From positions 104,112,852 to 104,176,851 of the forward strand of contig CM066728.1 of the NCBI GenBank assembly GCA_033961575.1: a stretch of DNA of 64,000 bases, written 5' to 3'. The translations under genes were made by a program, and so were the position numbers. The stretch is from Aselliscus stoliczkanus. Its lineage: Eukaryota; Chordata; Mammalia; Chiroptera; Hipposideridae. Of the stretch, positions 48,351-61,105 are shown one piece after another (positions within the stretch are counted from its first letter, which is position 1; each line of letters starts with the position of its first letter). The notes under the pieces are model-generated. The model ran no database searches. It worked only from the letters and a program-made list of their open reading frames with translations, and was not told where the DNA came from.

Positions 48351-50728
48351 AAACCCTGGGTTTCTAATGAAAGGAGGAGCAAACATGGTTCAGAGGGAGC
48401 CCTCAGGATGGAGGAGGGAAGTCATGGGAGACAGGGAGAGGCTCAGGCTAGGAGCCTCTGGCAAGGCGCCTGTGGAATTTTCTGATCTCTTCCTTTAATC
48501 CTCTTACAACGTTAAGTCCTGCTGGAATGCAACATATTTCTTTTCCAATAGCTGATTTTGAGATTTTAGTTGCAAGTGCTAACTGCTCCTTATAATGGCT
48601 GGCTATCGGCCTTCACAGATTAAAACTGATCAAGTCCATCAAGAAGGCAAAACCTGAGTGGAAACAAGCCAAGCAGACATAACCAAAGATAACAGGTAAC
48701 AAAAGAACCAATTGGACCTCTGCGTTCAGAGAAGTCTTCCTTCTGAAGCAGGGAGCACCCCCCAAAGTCACTGAGCTGAGTGGAAGGGAGGCGCAGTGAG
48801 GGATCTGGGGGTGTTGGGGACTTAGTGCGATGGAGTCAGAGAGGCAGGGTATCGCCTCAAAATGAGGTGCCCTGCGTTTCGGAATTATCCCAGCAAGGCT
48901 GTATTTAACATATAAACACAGGATTGGTTTTTTCCGTGCCTACTCTACCACTGATTTTTCTGGGAAGGCAGCTACCACATTAATTAACCAAACTAAGGCA
49001 GTGCTTGGTTTTCCATAGGACTTGACATGAGTTGCTTTTTCAAAATGTCAGCACAATAATGCCATTCTCAGTGTCAGAATCACCAATGTAACACAGGTCC
49101 AGTGTGCATCCGTCGTTGTCACAGTCACAGTGGTTTTATATATGTGGCCTGCATCTGAATATCTAATTTTTTGTCTTCTATTATGCATGTAACTTAGGCA
49201 TTTATAGACTGAAACATATTTTATCATGAATCACCTTTCTTTTGTCTGATTTCTATGTAGCATATATGTACTTTATATATGTACATATGTATGTTTTCTG
49301 TGAAAATAGATTATCCATATGCTTTATTTCAGCAGGCATCATAAGCTTCTTGCTAAACCAGTGGGGGTGCAGCATCTCTCAGGAGAGCGCCAGTGCTCCA
49401 ACTCACACAGTGCACCCCGTAAGAGCCTAGGAAGAATTCCTTACAAATACCTCCTCTGCGCTTTACTCCTTATCACACACCTACGTCAGGAAACACACAC
49501 CAGAGCATACGACTTGATGAACATGTGTCAGTGTGGCAGGAGCAGGCAGCTGCCTCCTCCACGTCCGCTCGCCCCTCCTGGAGAGCTGAACCCCAGTCAG
49601 GAACTGTAAGACCCCAGCTAGAGACTGTACTTCCCAGCCTTGCTTACAATACAAAGAAGTGACAAGTGTTAAATGGGGCTCCCAGGAAAGCTGTGTAGAC
49701 GGCTGGGCATGCTCGTTCCCCCTTGCCTCTTTCTCCTCCTTGATGCCAAGAACCTGATGGAGAGGCCTGGAGGTTCGGCCACTATTAGCAACCTTGAAGT
49801 AATCTTAAGGATGGCGGAGCACCCCCTAAAAGAGGCAAAACGAAAAGACAAAAGGATCCAGAGATCCTCTTACTAACAGAGCTACCCCATCAGCCCTGGA
49901 CTTCCCCACTGGCAGAAGGCAACCTGCTATCGTAAGCCACTGCTTTGGATCCTAAACCAGCATTACGAGATGACAAATGCTTTCCCAGTCTCACCTCATC
50001 TCCAAAGGCATCCATGTAACGTCACTAATGTTCTACTACTGAGAAGGGATAAATAATCTGAGCAAGGATATTCCAACGATTCTGTCTTTCCTAGGTTGGT
50101 GTCGGAACTGTAACAGAGCTCGAGAGCAGATCTCATTACTGGGTTTACAACCCCACGCCTGCTCATGGGGAGGGGTGGTGAGGAATGGTGGAGTGCACAA
50201 ATTCCTTAACAGAAGACAACTCATTCAGCAAAGCTTTGCCTTTCTCGACTTCCTAGGCAGGGATTACAGTGCCTCTGTTGGTGCCACTGCTGGTATCATC
50301 ACTTAGAGAGGGTGGCAGCAGAAGACACAGGAAAGATTCTGGGCAAGGAAACACCTCTTGCATCCACTAAGACCAGACAGCATGCAACTCCAAATGCATG
50401 CTCTGGTATCACACTTCTCTAAGAAACCTTTCAGAAATAAGTCTATTCGTTTCAGCGTAGCTTGTATAGATCAGTCAATTTAACAGGCATTAGTCAAGCA
50501 CATAAAGGATATCATATATATTTTAGTAACTTTCAGCAAAATATCTTTCTCTTTGTAAGTACAGTAGTATTATGAAGGGAAAAATTATGCTAGAATTTTA
50601 TGACTACTGTTCTATTGTACAGAAATAAAGATTTTTAAATGGTACAGAATAACCAGAAGAAAATTCTTACGAGATTGAAAAGTATACAGCACCTAAAACA
50701 TTCATATCTAATTTAAGTACTAAAACAA

Positions 50729-50730
<2 letters not shown>

Positions 50731-50764
<34 letters not shown>
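50731..50764. repeat. (TG)17 microsatellite
   Basis: Seventeen uninterrupted TG dinucleotides on the plus strand (CA on the TRIO-sense strand), likely to vary in length. Confidence 0.97.
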
Positions 50765-50767
<3 letters not shown>

Positions 50768-52648
50768 ATGGTACACAATACCATTTTGGATTTCTTAGCT
50801 ATAGGACCAGAGGAATTAATTTGCTTAAGTTATATGTTTTGTCTAAAAATGTATTTCTAGCTCTTAGGCAGTCAAACCCCGTCCCACAAAGGGACAACAG
50901 CTGCAAAAAGAAAATCAACCTTTTTATCAAGGAGCAGAACTTAACCTTCTGTAATTTTTGAACAAATCAAATTGGCTCATTTTTTTCAGATTCTGTTCTT
51001 TTTTTTTCTTGGACAACAGTACTTGGGGACTTAAATTGCAAGGGAAGTTACATTTTACAAAGATTAATGCTTTATAAGCACACAAGCTAATATGCTCGAA
51101 TACTTAAATGAGTTAAGAAAATTCAAGTACTAACTAATGCAAAAAAAAAAATCTTAAACTAAAATTTTACCATATCAAAGGTATGTTTGTTCCTAATATT
51201 TAAGAGAAAACTTTGAACTGTTTAAAATCTTTAACAATGGTCTGGTTCTTGAATATTAACTTTTCATCTCAACTGCAGGTAAAATTTGTCACTGGGATTC
51301 TGTATGCCGCCCTGAAGAAGTCCCACCAAACCTCACAGGGGCTTGTCTATTCTGACTCTAGTTTTGGGCGCTGTTTCCCACCAAACTGATCAGAGCTAAG
51401 TGTCTCTGGCAGGAACGCTCCTCACTTGCACAAGTAACGACGTTGCTCTGAGAGCTAAGAGGACAGTACCTGGAGACTGTCGCGAAAGATCACAAAGCCC
51501 ACCACCGAAGACCAAATATGGCCCATTACATGTCGATTAGGTCCGTAGGCGGGTTGCAGGTCTAAAAGTGCTAGGAAAGGTTCTCCCTGTCACAGAGAAA
51601 AGGCGGTCCTTCAAAACTTTTATGAAATGAATTACACTATTTGCATCAACTCAAACCAACTTTGTCTGTTTTGATTTTTTCACAGGGCTCAGCAGGCCAT
51701 GGCCCGCAGGGTACAGACTTCCATGGGCGTGGTTTCACCACCACCACCATTCTTTCCAACTCCCGTAATTATCCTCAAATCAAGGCTCTAACAAAGCAGG
51801 GGAGAGTGTGAAGGGTCAGCTTGTGAGTACTCAGCTTATTCTGTAGCTGTGATTGCTACTCTAGTCTAACAGGTAAACACTTGGTCTTTGAAGAAGGAAG
51901 GTAAACCTATCATAAGAGGGCTACACTAAGAAACTCCTCCCAGTAACAAGAGCCGATGACCTTGAGAAAGGTCCCGTGAGGCAGCCGTATTTTCCCACGC
52001 CTCAGGGAGACCACTCCACGGAGGGAAGCCAGCACCTCACCTTCAGTTTTGGACTCGCCTCTGAGGTGGCTCTTTCTCTAGGCAAAGTTCTTACAAATCA
52101 GCTTCTCGAATTCCATCCCATTTCTTTCAGCTATTAGGTTTCTCACTCAAAATCATATCAATCCAACCGGGTTTGACGCTCTGACACCTCAACCCAGGAC
52201 TGTCAGAAAGGAAAAACCAAAACAAGGCCAAGGGAGGCTGCGGGGCAGCCCAGTTAGTTAAGTCCGATGTGTGCAGAGAGCACGCGTGTCTGTCCATTCC
52301 ACGTGGGCTTGGCCTTTGTGGCTCCTATATTCCAAGCCCTTGCAAGGTCTCAAATTGAGTTTGGGGGGAGGAGAGAGGCTGCTGCGCGGCCAGCTGGCTC
52401 TGATGCTGTGCCCAACGCTGACCCCAGTGCCCGTCTCCAGCAATGCTGCAATGCCTAATGAAGCTCTGAGACCGCCACTTACAGAAGCTACTCGGCAGCA
52501 AGGCAGGCGAGCTCCCACACCTCACAGATACAGAGGTTAGTAAGCTTACTACCCCGGTGACTCATTTTGCTGTTTGTTTTTCTCGCATGCTAATAACACT
52601 AATAACACCACCACCCATTTATCCAAGGCTTTGAAAAAGGAGCTCGAT

Positions 52649-52775
52649 GGGCCGGCCCAGAGGCTCAGTTGGTTAAGAGCTCTGAGCAACAGCAGTTCAA
52701 TGCCCAGCCCGAGCTGAGCTGCCACTAAGCTGCCAAGAGGTGGCAGGATGGCTCAGCTAAAAAAAAAAAAAAAAA
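52649..52775 (+). mobile_element. Truncated dimeric-type SINE
   Basis: Starts GGGCCGGCCCAGAGGCTCAG and keeps CTGAGCTGCCACTAAGCTGC and GGTGGCAGGATGGCTCAGC of the dimeric family at 33508-33882. It then passes directly to an A run of about 17. AGCTCGA occurs on both sides (52641-52647 and just after the A run), a plausible short target duplication. Confidence 0.82.
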
Positions 52776-54063
52776 GCTCGACCAGCTCAGCTGGCAGCGA
52801 ATCAGTCATTTCCACAAGGTCCTGCTGAAGTGTGTGGTAAGTCCGCATGCTTGTTAAATTGAGAAACTGAAGTGACACAGGGTCTGTGCCAGCCAAAGCC
52901 AACGTGGCCCTTCACCTTTCCCCTTCAGCAGGTGCGTGGACACCCACACAGTCTTACCTCCCGAGTCACACACTCGGTGTTCAGGTGGACAGAATGGCAT
53001 GGCCATACTGAGATGACAATCATTTGTAGGAATTCAGTTTGTTGAGAGAGTAGTTGATGAGTTTGCTTGCTTCCGTAAGATAAAATATTAAAAATGACCA
53101 CTCTACACGCTGCTGCTAAAACTCGAGCTTCTCCCAGGTGTCTGCATTGCTTCCTTCTCCTGTGATCACCAACAGCGGGTAACATGAGTCCCAAACCTGG
53201 CAAGCTGAAGCGAGCGAACATTTACAAGGCACAGGTACGCTCCTGCTGCTGAAACAAACAGGGCGACATGGGACAGTCCAATTAAGACACAGAAAAGGGT
53301 GTTTGTGTCTTAGAAAAAAGTGCTGGGAAGGTTTTCCACTGCAAACTTGTACCATCAGAGACTGGGAAGTATAGACACTGTTTGAAACCAAAAAATTGTG
53401 GAAGTGAGCAAGAGAGAGAGGGGCTAAGAAAAAGGAAGAGTAAGTCTTGCTTATAAAGCCCCTACTCCCGAATGACCTGCATCCATCCAGGGGCCATTAA
53501 GTTTCCGGAGTGAATGTCTCCTGAGCAGACCCACACCCTTTAGAACAAGGTGGGAACGTCTGTCCGTCTGTAGAACATCCGATCAGTCACTGAAACTGAG
53601 TCACCGAGTCACTAGGGGAGACCCACTGAAAATGAAGATTCACTATCTCTCGGGGGAGAGTATGAGAAGTGGCACTTTTAGCCGGCACACTCAAGTTAGA
53701 AAACCACTGATTTAGGAAAGAAAAAGATCATTTACAAAACACTTCCCTTCTCATCTTGCTTCCTCCTCCCCTCCTAGCATGGAGAAAATGCCAGGCTTTC
53801 CTGGGGGGAGGGGGGGGAGGGATGAGAGAAACCACACAGAGAGGTTGGGAGATTGAGAAAACTGAGCAAATACACTAATTAAACAAATAACTTAATATAC
53901 TGAGGATAAAAGAAGACAGTTTTCCTGCTGTCTGAGAAGGGATTTATGAACAGAATGGGAAAAGCTGGAAAGAACCCTGATGTATTGGATAGAAATGGAA
54001 AAACCAATATGAACACATGCAGTATTAAAATAGAGAAAGACAGAAACAGACAGCAGCAGTTGT

Positions 54064-54126
54064 GGACGGATGGACAAATGGATGGACAGACGGACCAATG
54101 GATGGACAGACGGATGGATGGATGTG
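54064..54126. repeat. GGAT/GGAC tetranucleotide repeat
   Basis: Imperfect GGATGGAC and GGATGGATG repeats on the plus strand. A 98-codon minus-strand frame across it is caused by the repeat. Confidence 0.85.
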
Positions 54127-54394
54127 CAGATGAATGGAGGAAAGGACAGACAGATGAATACATATTGTCACACATTTCCTAACTGCTCAGAGGGCTGAGA
54201 AGCACTGAACCCCACAAGCAAACAAGCACTCGGCAGCACCCAGATCTTAGTTTCAAGATACCACATGACAGCACGAGGAACCAGAACTCTTTGAGAGACG
54301 AGGCAGGGAAACAACAGGATTGGCCTGGAAGCTCACTGTTATACTAGGAAATAATACTCAAATAATGATAGGGACATATCAAAAACCCAAAAAG

Positions 54395-55205
54395 GGGCTC
54401 CCGCTGGCCAAATGTGGACAATTTAGGCATCAAAATAGAGTTAAGTGGATTATAACCCATTAGATATAATAAGATTTTGTAAATTTATACTGAAATAATG
54501 AATAAATGAGTGAATGAGAAGATAAAGCTCTTCCTTGTGCTAGAAAAGGCCACCTAAAAACTCAGAAGGAATGATGGCATCTTCAGACTGCCATCAGTGC
54601 AGCTGATACGAGCAGGAAGTGCCGGTGGGTGCTAAGGCCGTGAAGAGAAGTCTGAGGAGAAGCAGACATTGTGTTATCATCAGTAGATCTCCCCACCAAA
54701 TGCTCATCAAGCAAGAATTTCTCAATGGTAAGCAGGAGAAACCTTGCAGACTGAACCTCATCAAGCGGCCAAGGGTAACATCACCAGTTGCAGGAGGGGT
54801 CCAACCAGAACCCCTGCTGTGACACTGGGGATGGGGAAGGGGTGGGGAGTCAGCCCCTGAGAAGGGGCTGGAGGCTGCGGATCATCCTACGGAACAGGCC
54901 AAGCAGACCTGTCCATTCCTGTAATTTCTGCTGCTGGACAGCGTCCGGGCCAGGAGCGAGAAAGACAGGAGATGTATTTGGGACGGTGGGAAACACACGG
55001 TTCTGTGGGCAGGATGGTCATTTGTATCAATCCCTCAGACGTGACGATGACTGAGGGAGAGGGAGAGAGGGAGAGAGTGGAGCAAATGTAGTAAAATATG
55101 CAAAACTGGGCAATCTGGGCCAAGGGAACATGGGAGTTCCTTGCTCTTGTCTAATACATTTCTGTAGCCTGAAACTATTTCAAAGTTCAAATAATTTAAA
55201 AGGCA
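54395..55205 (+). mobile_element. Diverged interspersed repeat, probably L1-type 3' region
   Basis: Parallels 26190-26800 in its first part. It ends with CTGGGCAATCTGGGCCAAGG, TAATACATTTCTGTAGCCTG and TTCAAATAATTTAAAAGGC, the typical close of an old L1 3' end. Confidence 0.5.
55052..55080. repeat. GA-rich microsatellite
   Basis: GAGGGAGA and GAGAGAGG repeats inside the L1-like element at 54395-55205. Confidence 0.8.
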
Positions 55206-56604
55206 AAAAAATGCATCTGTTCCACTGAAAGTCTTTTCTGCTCATCCTGTTCAAATCACTGTCTCCTTGAGTTTATAGCTAAGTAGCAAATATGTTCTCA
55301 GACTAAAAACTGTGGTTTAAGGCCCCTGCCTGGGAAGCTGTTTACTTGCCATCCAATTATCTTTATTAGTGCCAATTTCAAATCGAATGAAACTGTTCTG
55401 AGGGTAAACATAAGTTCCTATGTCAAGATGCCCTGTTTTTACAGAACGTAGTGATAACGGAGAAAATCTTGGACTTGACTAGAAGTGCCCGGCGCAACAG
55501 GCAGACTGAACTGGCCAGTGAGGCCAGAGGATGACACTGGTCAGGTCAAGTTGATTCTGATGTAAGCCAGGCCGGCAAAGGCTGGAGCCTGGCTCCTGCC
55601 AATCTCTGCAAGTGTGAGCTGGTCAACTTACAGTGGTCTGGAACCTACCACTGCAACAGAAAAGCGGCTCCTGAGAAACTCATTAGTAAGGAGATGAGCA
55701 GGGCCTTGTTACCCCATGGCTGAGTCACTCCCTCTCTGCATCACAGGTCGAAATCAGACGATGCCTGGAGATGGCACACTGGTGGAGAGAACTTAATGCT
55801 TTTGGAAATTCACAAAATCCTCATGAAACGGCGTATTAAAAAATTCCAGATCGTTCAATTTTCATTTGAACTATAAAAAACGCTGTCACTTATGTATACG
55901 GTTCCTAAAAGATAATTAAAGAAGCTAACAAGCATTAGATGCAAAATTAAGACGCATGATACAGAGCTGTTTTTACTTCCATGGACAACACAAAATGGTG
56001 CTAAAAAGGTGGAGAGAGGAGCAGGCATGTAGACACCGACTTCCCCGGACAGGCGGTCTGACCGGCCACATTCCAAAGCGTGTGTCATAGTGCATCACGC
56101 ATCTGTTTCTTCACGGCTTGGCCCTCAGGGATCAGGGGAGCTGGGCCCCAGGACATGAGCACGACAGCTGCTCAGTGGAGCAGGAAGTGCCGGACTAAAA
56201 AGCAAACGGGCAATTTCCTCCCCACAATTTTCACAAGTGGATGTGGTTCAAATCAAAGAAGATTTGGATTTAGACATTTGTTACACATCTGCTCGGTGCG
56301 CGGCCCGCTGCTAGCAGGGTGGGGCCATTTGTACTGAAGTCGCCCGGTAACTGTCTACATTCGCCCACGGCAGCACTCGAGTAGACAGATGCGGCGACGG
56401 AGGCAGCTGAAGGGAGAGCAAGCCGCACGGGGCCCTGCGCACTCCCCACTCGCCCCCAGGAGTTTAACCAGTGTCCTGAAGGCAGGCTGGCGAAGGGCAG
56501 ACGTCCAAGACGTGCACAAGGGACACGCCTCGTCCTTAGCATCGCTGCGTGCAGCGTGTGACATGACCCAGAGGCAGCACGGTGGCGGCTGAGGACACGC
56601 ACAG

Positions 56605-56800
56605 GCCTGCCTGGGTTCACGCCCCTGCTCCACCTCTCACAGCCCTTGACCTGGCACAAGTCACTTAATCACTGTGCCTCAGTTTCCCCATTTGTGATGG
56701 CAGGGTTAATAACAATACATGCCCCAGAGCTGTGAGCATTAAATATGTGCTTATATAAAGTCCTTATCACACAGCTGGCACAGGAGAAGCTGCTAGAACA
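56605..56800 (+). mobile_element. MIR SINE
   Basis: CCTGCCTGGGTTCACGCCCC, GACCTGGCACAAGTCACTTA, TGTGCCTCAGTTTCCCCATT and TAATAACAATACATGCC occur in MIR order, sense orientation. Confidence 0.85.
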
Positions 56801-57294
56801 TGAAACATGGATACATTAAATAAGCACGTTACCCTAAGATGATAAAGGAAACACAACACTGAGATTTCTAAAACAGCAATTCGGTTTACATACTTGAAAA
56901 AACAGTGTGTGCTTTGCAATCCAGAACACGAGGCTGCAAGAGATTGGTCTCCTTTCTAGCAAGTGTCGTTCAGGAAGATTAAACAGTTTGACTAGACCGA
57001 ACACCACACACAGACGTATTTCCTAAATACATGTAGACAAGAGACTGGAATTTCATTTCTTTTAGCAGATGAAAATACAAGCACTCAAATACCGGACATC
57101 CACAAACGTCACTGGGCCGTGGCACTGCTCACTGCTCACCCTCCGGTGTTACTTACTGTCTTTCGCCCCCTACTTGGGGTCAAGAGTGCCAATAAAACCG
57201 CAGTTTACCTAAAGCATTACATTTTCTCTCTAGGCAGCCGCAGCTTCGCCGTTTCCCAGCTCCCGCGCCGCGCCGCAGGAGCGCGGTGACCTAC

Positions 57295-57426
57295 CTCCGA
57301 GTAAGCCAGGGTGACGTGCTCGTAGACGCCCTGGTGGTGGTGGATGGCGTCCTCCAGGTCCTGCAGCTCCGAGGGGAGGCCCACCTCGCCACAGGCTTTG
57401 CACCACGAGTCCACGTTGCTCATGTA
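57295..57426 (-). CDS. TRIO: TRIO exon, first half of spectrin repeat 3
   Basis: This 132-base exon encodes 44 residues, starting YMSNVDSWCKACGEV and ending VTLAYSE, in phase 0 at both ends. It forms helix A and part of helix B of a spectrin-like repeat; the tryptophan in DSWC is the usual helix-A core tryptophan. The acceptor follows a strong pyrimidine tract (CTTCTCTTTTTCTCCAG before TACATG) and the donor is GAG|GTAGGT. Its length is a multiple of three, so skipping would keep the frame. Compared with human TRIO as I remember it, there is a glycine for aspartate after CGEV, and two conservative I-to-V changes in the HQGVYEHV segment. The exon's 3' end abuts a short CpG-rich patch at about 57260-57290. 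The spectrin rod acts as a scaffold and restrains the first exchange domain. Confidence 0.97.
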
Positions 57427-60035
57427 CTGGAGAAAAAGAGAAGATTACGTCCATCGCTGGCACCTGACAGTGACAAGCGGCCGCTGCTTCGCGGGCTTTG
57501 GAACTAAGGGGGGCAGAGAGGTTCTAAGGTCGCAGCGTGCGGGCCTCTCCCTGGATTCCGGGACTCTGCCCCAAGCTTGGGTTCCGGCAGAACTGGGGCT
57601 GGGCCCAGAACCCCACATTTGGACCAGCTGGGAGCGCGCCTGGGGCAACTCTGCACTACCAGTTTGGGAATCCTGGTTAACGTTCCCGTTCCGCTTTAGA
57701 ATTCGCGCTGCCCACTGCCCGGTAAGCCAGGGAGCGCCCAGAGGCCTGTCCTCCCGCCGTCCTCTCAGCTCAGCCTCGGGCTAGCAAGGTGCAGCTTCCC
57801 CGGGGGCTGTAGTCCGGCCTCCCTGCTTTCCTGGCTTTAAAATGTAAACAGTTCTATAGCTGAAATCATTCACTCAACATTAGGAAGAGCAAAAGGCCCT
57901 TTTTTCTACCTTTTCCAAAGGAAATGCACACAGGAGTAAAAGACCAGGCCAGAAGAAGGCCGCCTGAACGCCGCAGCTGTCCCACACCCCCAATCTTAGA
58001 GAAGTCCCTCAGGCCTTCCCACTCTGCACAGAAGCAAGAAGGGTATCAGCTGCTGACTGCCATCCCAAGCTCTCAGTTTCCCCACTGCCGCCTCCACACC
58101 CCCCAGGATTCATCAATAGCTGAAAAACCACTCTGCCAAATTTCCTAGGGAGGCTCTATCAGCATCCATTACACTGGTGTCAAAACCAAGCAAAAGATGC
58201 TAATTCAATTAGGCTCAGCTGGAAAAACACCAAACATTAGGCCAGACACATTTTCCGGGTTTCACCTCTTTCACTCCAGTTCCTCGAGGTCTTTCTACTT
58301 ACAGGGAACGCAGAGGGTGACTGCTTAAACTGGGGTGACTGACCCGCCACACAGGGAACGTGCTGATTCTCTTAAATATGTCTGAGAAAAACCTCCCAGG
58401 TACTTATCACATTTTTAGGAACTTAAAATACACAGTCACCCAAGTAAGAACCGTTTATGAAAATCCCTTTATTATTAATGTATTGTCTCAGAAAAACATC
58501 TGGATGCAAATCATGGCACCTGAGACCAATTTGTATGGCATTAAGTGTCCTCTGATAGCCTGCCGTTTCTGAGGGCGTCAAGCTTGACTATAAGGACGGA
58601 CGCAAGCACAGGGCAACATCCTGCTTAGCCCCTGGCATGAACCTTCCTAACATCACCAGGGCAATGGAAGCGGTCCCAGTTCCTTCTCACCTCCCCCACC
58701 CCTCCACATCTGCACGTGTGACTGTTACTTAAGCGTATTTCTGAGGTGCATTCTAAGTATTCTTGGTCTTTATTTCATTCTCTCCTCTTCCATTACTGCA
58801 TGGAACACCAATTATTAACTTACTGTGAACCTCTCTAACGTGATCTGATTGAGGTTAACCATCACCATTAAAAGCATCAGGTCAAGTGAGCGCCTCACTG
58901 CCCCTGCACACCAGCCGCTCGGAACGCCCCTAACGGAATGACAGCACAGTCTGACAAGAGGTTAAAACGCTTCTGCTGCCACATAAAGACAAGCTTTAAT
59001 TATATAATACTTCACGTAAGCAGACGTGACCAACTAGCGTGTCACTCACTGTATCAAAAGGACTATCAAGATATATTCAACTCCAGTTTCTGAAGCAACC
59101 AGGAAAGAGGATCATTCGAGAAGTTCTATGTGCCTGTGGTCAAGTAGCTTACTTGTAATTTCTTAACTATCCTGAGAAGGTACTGATTATACTCACCTGA
59201 CAACATGTAGTCAGGTTCTAACACCTGGGGGAGGATGCTTGCCACGTGGAAATATCGTGGAAGAAGGATTCTGCACATCTAAATTCACTGGTTAAAATAC
59301 CCAGTGATGGAAACTTTTGACAGGAACTTCTGCATAATTTTTGTCTTTTACTCAGGAGATGGCAGCGCTAGGTTGCAGAGGGCGAGCCCCAGGCCCCGAA
59401 AGCTTTCTGAAGGGCTGAACACCCAGAGGTCAGGACCCAGTGCCACCGATCCAGAGAGCCAAGTAGGAGAGTGTTAGCAGGTCTTCCACAAAGAGGAGGC
59501 ATGCTGGGGTCAAGTCCGGGGGCAAAGTTCGGCAGGTACTAATAGACAGAAAGTCTTAGAAACTTTTACTATGCATGACATGTGCATTACGCCTATGGGT
59601 GGGGAGGGCGCTGGTATGTTCTTTAAAATCTCCTCTGAGCCCTCTGCTACATTCCACCCTGCACAACCCTGGGAAAATCTGCCTAGAACAGAGCCTGACA
59701 CATCCTAAATGATGACAGAAACGATGACAGAAGGCGGCTGCTGTGCTCTGGCGAGGTCAGAGCAGCCAGTTTAGTGCCTGATGCTTTCAATGCTCAGAAG
59801 ACCACAACATGTGAACACACAGCATCTGGCCACATGAGGGTGAAGACAGGAGAGTGCAAGATTCTGCTAGGGAGCCGCTTCAGAATTCGGGGTTCTGTGC
59901 TCAGCACAATGGTGACTGCTGAGAAGTCAGCCGAGTATAAGCTGAAAGGAGTCTGGGTCAGCCGGTTTGCAAAACTGAGGCAAGCACATGCGGAAAAAGC
60001 GATTAATATACAAGCTTTAAACAGTGAGCTGGAAT

Positions 60036-60079
60036 CATTAATTAGCCCATTTATTTTCATTAATTAGCAGATTTATTTA
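60036..60079. repeat. 22-bp imperfect tandem duplication with homeodomain-like cores
   Basis: CATTAATTAGC occurs at 60036-60046 and 60058-60068, each followed by similar ATTTATTT sequence. TAATTA is the core bound by many homeodomain proteins; any function is speculative. Confidence 0.7.
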
Positions 60080-60899
60080 TTCCACTAATATCTATCCACT
60101 GAGACTGGGGGATTCTGGTTTGGGAGCAGTTCGGCTCTCTGGGCTGTTCTACCCCCACCACCCAGAGCTGGGGTCCCTGCAGCTAGTGAATTTCACTCCC
60201 ACCACCTGGAGTGCAGGCTGAGCACAGGTGGGTTAGCCTGGTTTCGGAAACAAAGAGCCGGAAGCTTCCTAGAATACGAACTTTTAAAATACTTACCCAG
60301 AGGACTTTTCTCCTCTTTGGAAAAATTAAGACTGGTTATATTTTATATACACATGTAAAATGTATATATGACTTCAAAGTTGAGAGCTCTTTTCTTTCTT
60401 ATTTCTAATTTCCTCATTGCCTGTTTTCATTTCTGGAAAATGAAAACGAAAACTGCTTTTTATTTCTACTCCCTGAGTCTTAACCAACACACGCCCTCTC
60501 CTGGTGCCTGTGAGGGAGATGCGTTCCCATCTCAGCCCAGAGACATCTCAACACAGGTGAAGCATTTTCCACTGGGAGCCCAGCTCTGACGGCTCCAACA
60601 GAGCAACCTGGAAAAGACAGGTTCAATGTATTATGTCAGAAACTAACGGTCTTTCATAGATGTCAATGAAAGTCCCAGCTTTGGGAACATGAGCAATCAC
60701 TCCCCAGACAGAATATGCCACCAGCCCAATTAATTTGCTGATTTAAAGATGAAATGAGGTTTCCTATTATGGAGCTTTGTAAATTTTAAAGAATTATGCA
60801 AATACTGGTTGTTACCTTATTTTTTGGCTATTATCAAATCAGAGGCCCTTACAGTCGTAGATAAAATCAGGTGACCAGGTGTGTGGCTGGCTCTGCAGG

Positions 60900-61105
60900 C
60901 GTGCCTCAGCACTAACAGGCTTCCTGCAGTGAGGTCTACACAGCAGCCACTGAGCATCTGAAATGTGGATACTGTGACTAAGGATGCAAATTTTAATTTA
61001 ATTCTAGTTTTAAATTACTTTATTAATACATTTTATTTAATTTGAAGGAACTTCAAGAGCCACGTGTGGTAACTGACTACCACACTGGACAATGTAGCTC
61101 TCAAT
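60900..61105. mobile_element. Possible ancient DNA-transposon relic
   Basis: ACTGAGCATCTGAAATGTGG, an AT-rich middle with TTTTAATTTAATTCTAG, and GAGCCACGTGTGGTAACTG near the other end have the layout of a widespread old mammalian MER-type element. The family name is uncertain. Confidence 0.4.

Larger units (their letters stand above)
46786..57294 (-). other. TRIO: TRIO intron, 10.5 kb, with facing SINE copies
   Basis: Holds a CA-rich stretch (46881-46923), SINEs at 47401-47517, 47774-48169 and 52649-52775, an L1 fragment (48262-48350), a (TG)17 tract (50731-50764), a GGAT/GGAC tract (54064-54126), an L1-like repeat (54395-55205), a GA tract (55052-55080) and a MIR (56605-56800). Between these, 48360-50720, 50770-52640, 52790-54060 and 55210-56600 contain nothing I can name. 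Confidence 0.85.

Noticed and set aside
57240..57295. CpG-dense patch next to a TRIO exon, possible promoter or CpG island.
   Set aside because: It is only about 50 bp long and adjoins a coding exon, too short to be called an island or promoter.
59774..60067. Plus-strand open frame of 97 codons.
   Set aside because: No recognised domain and no splice context, with a minus-strand frame open over nearly the same DNA. Considered a chance frame in AT-moderate intron.
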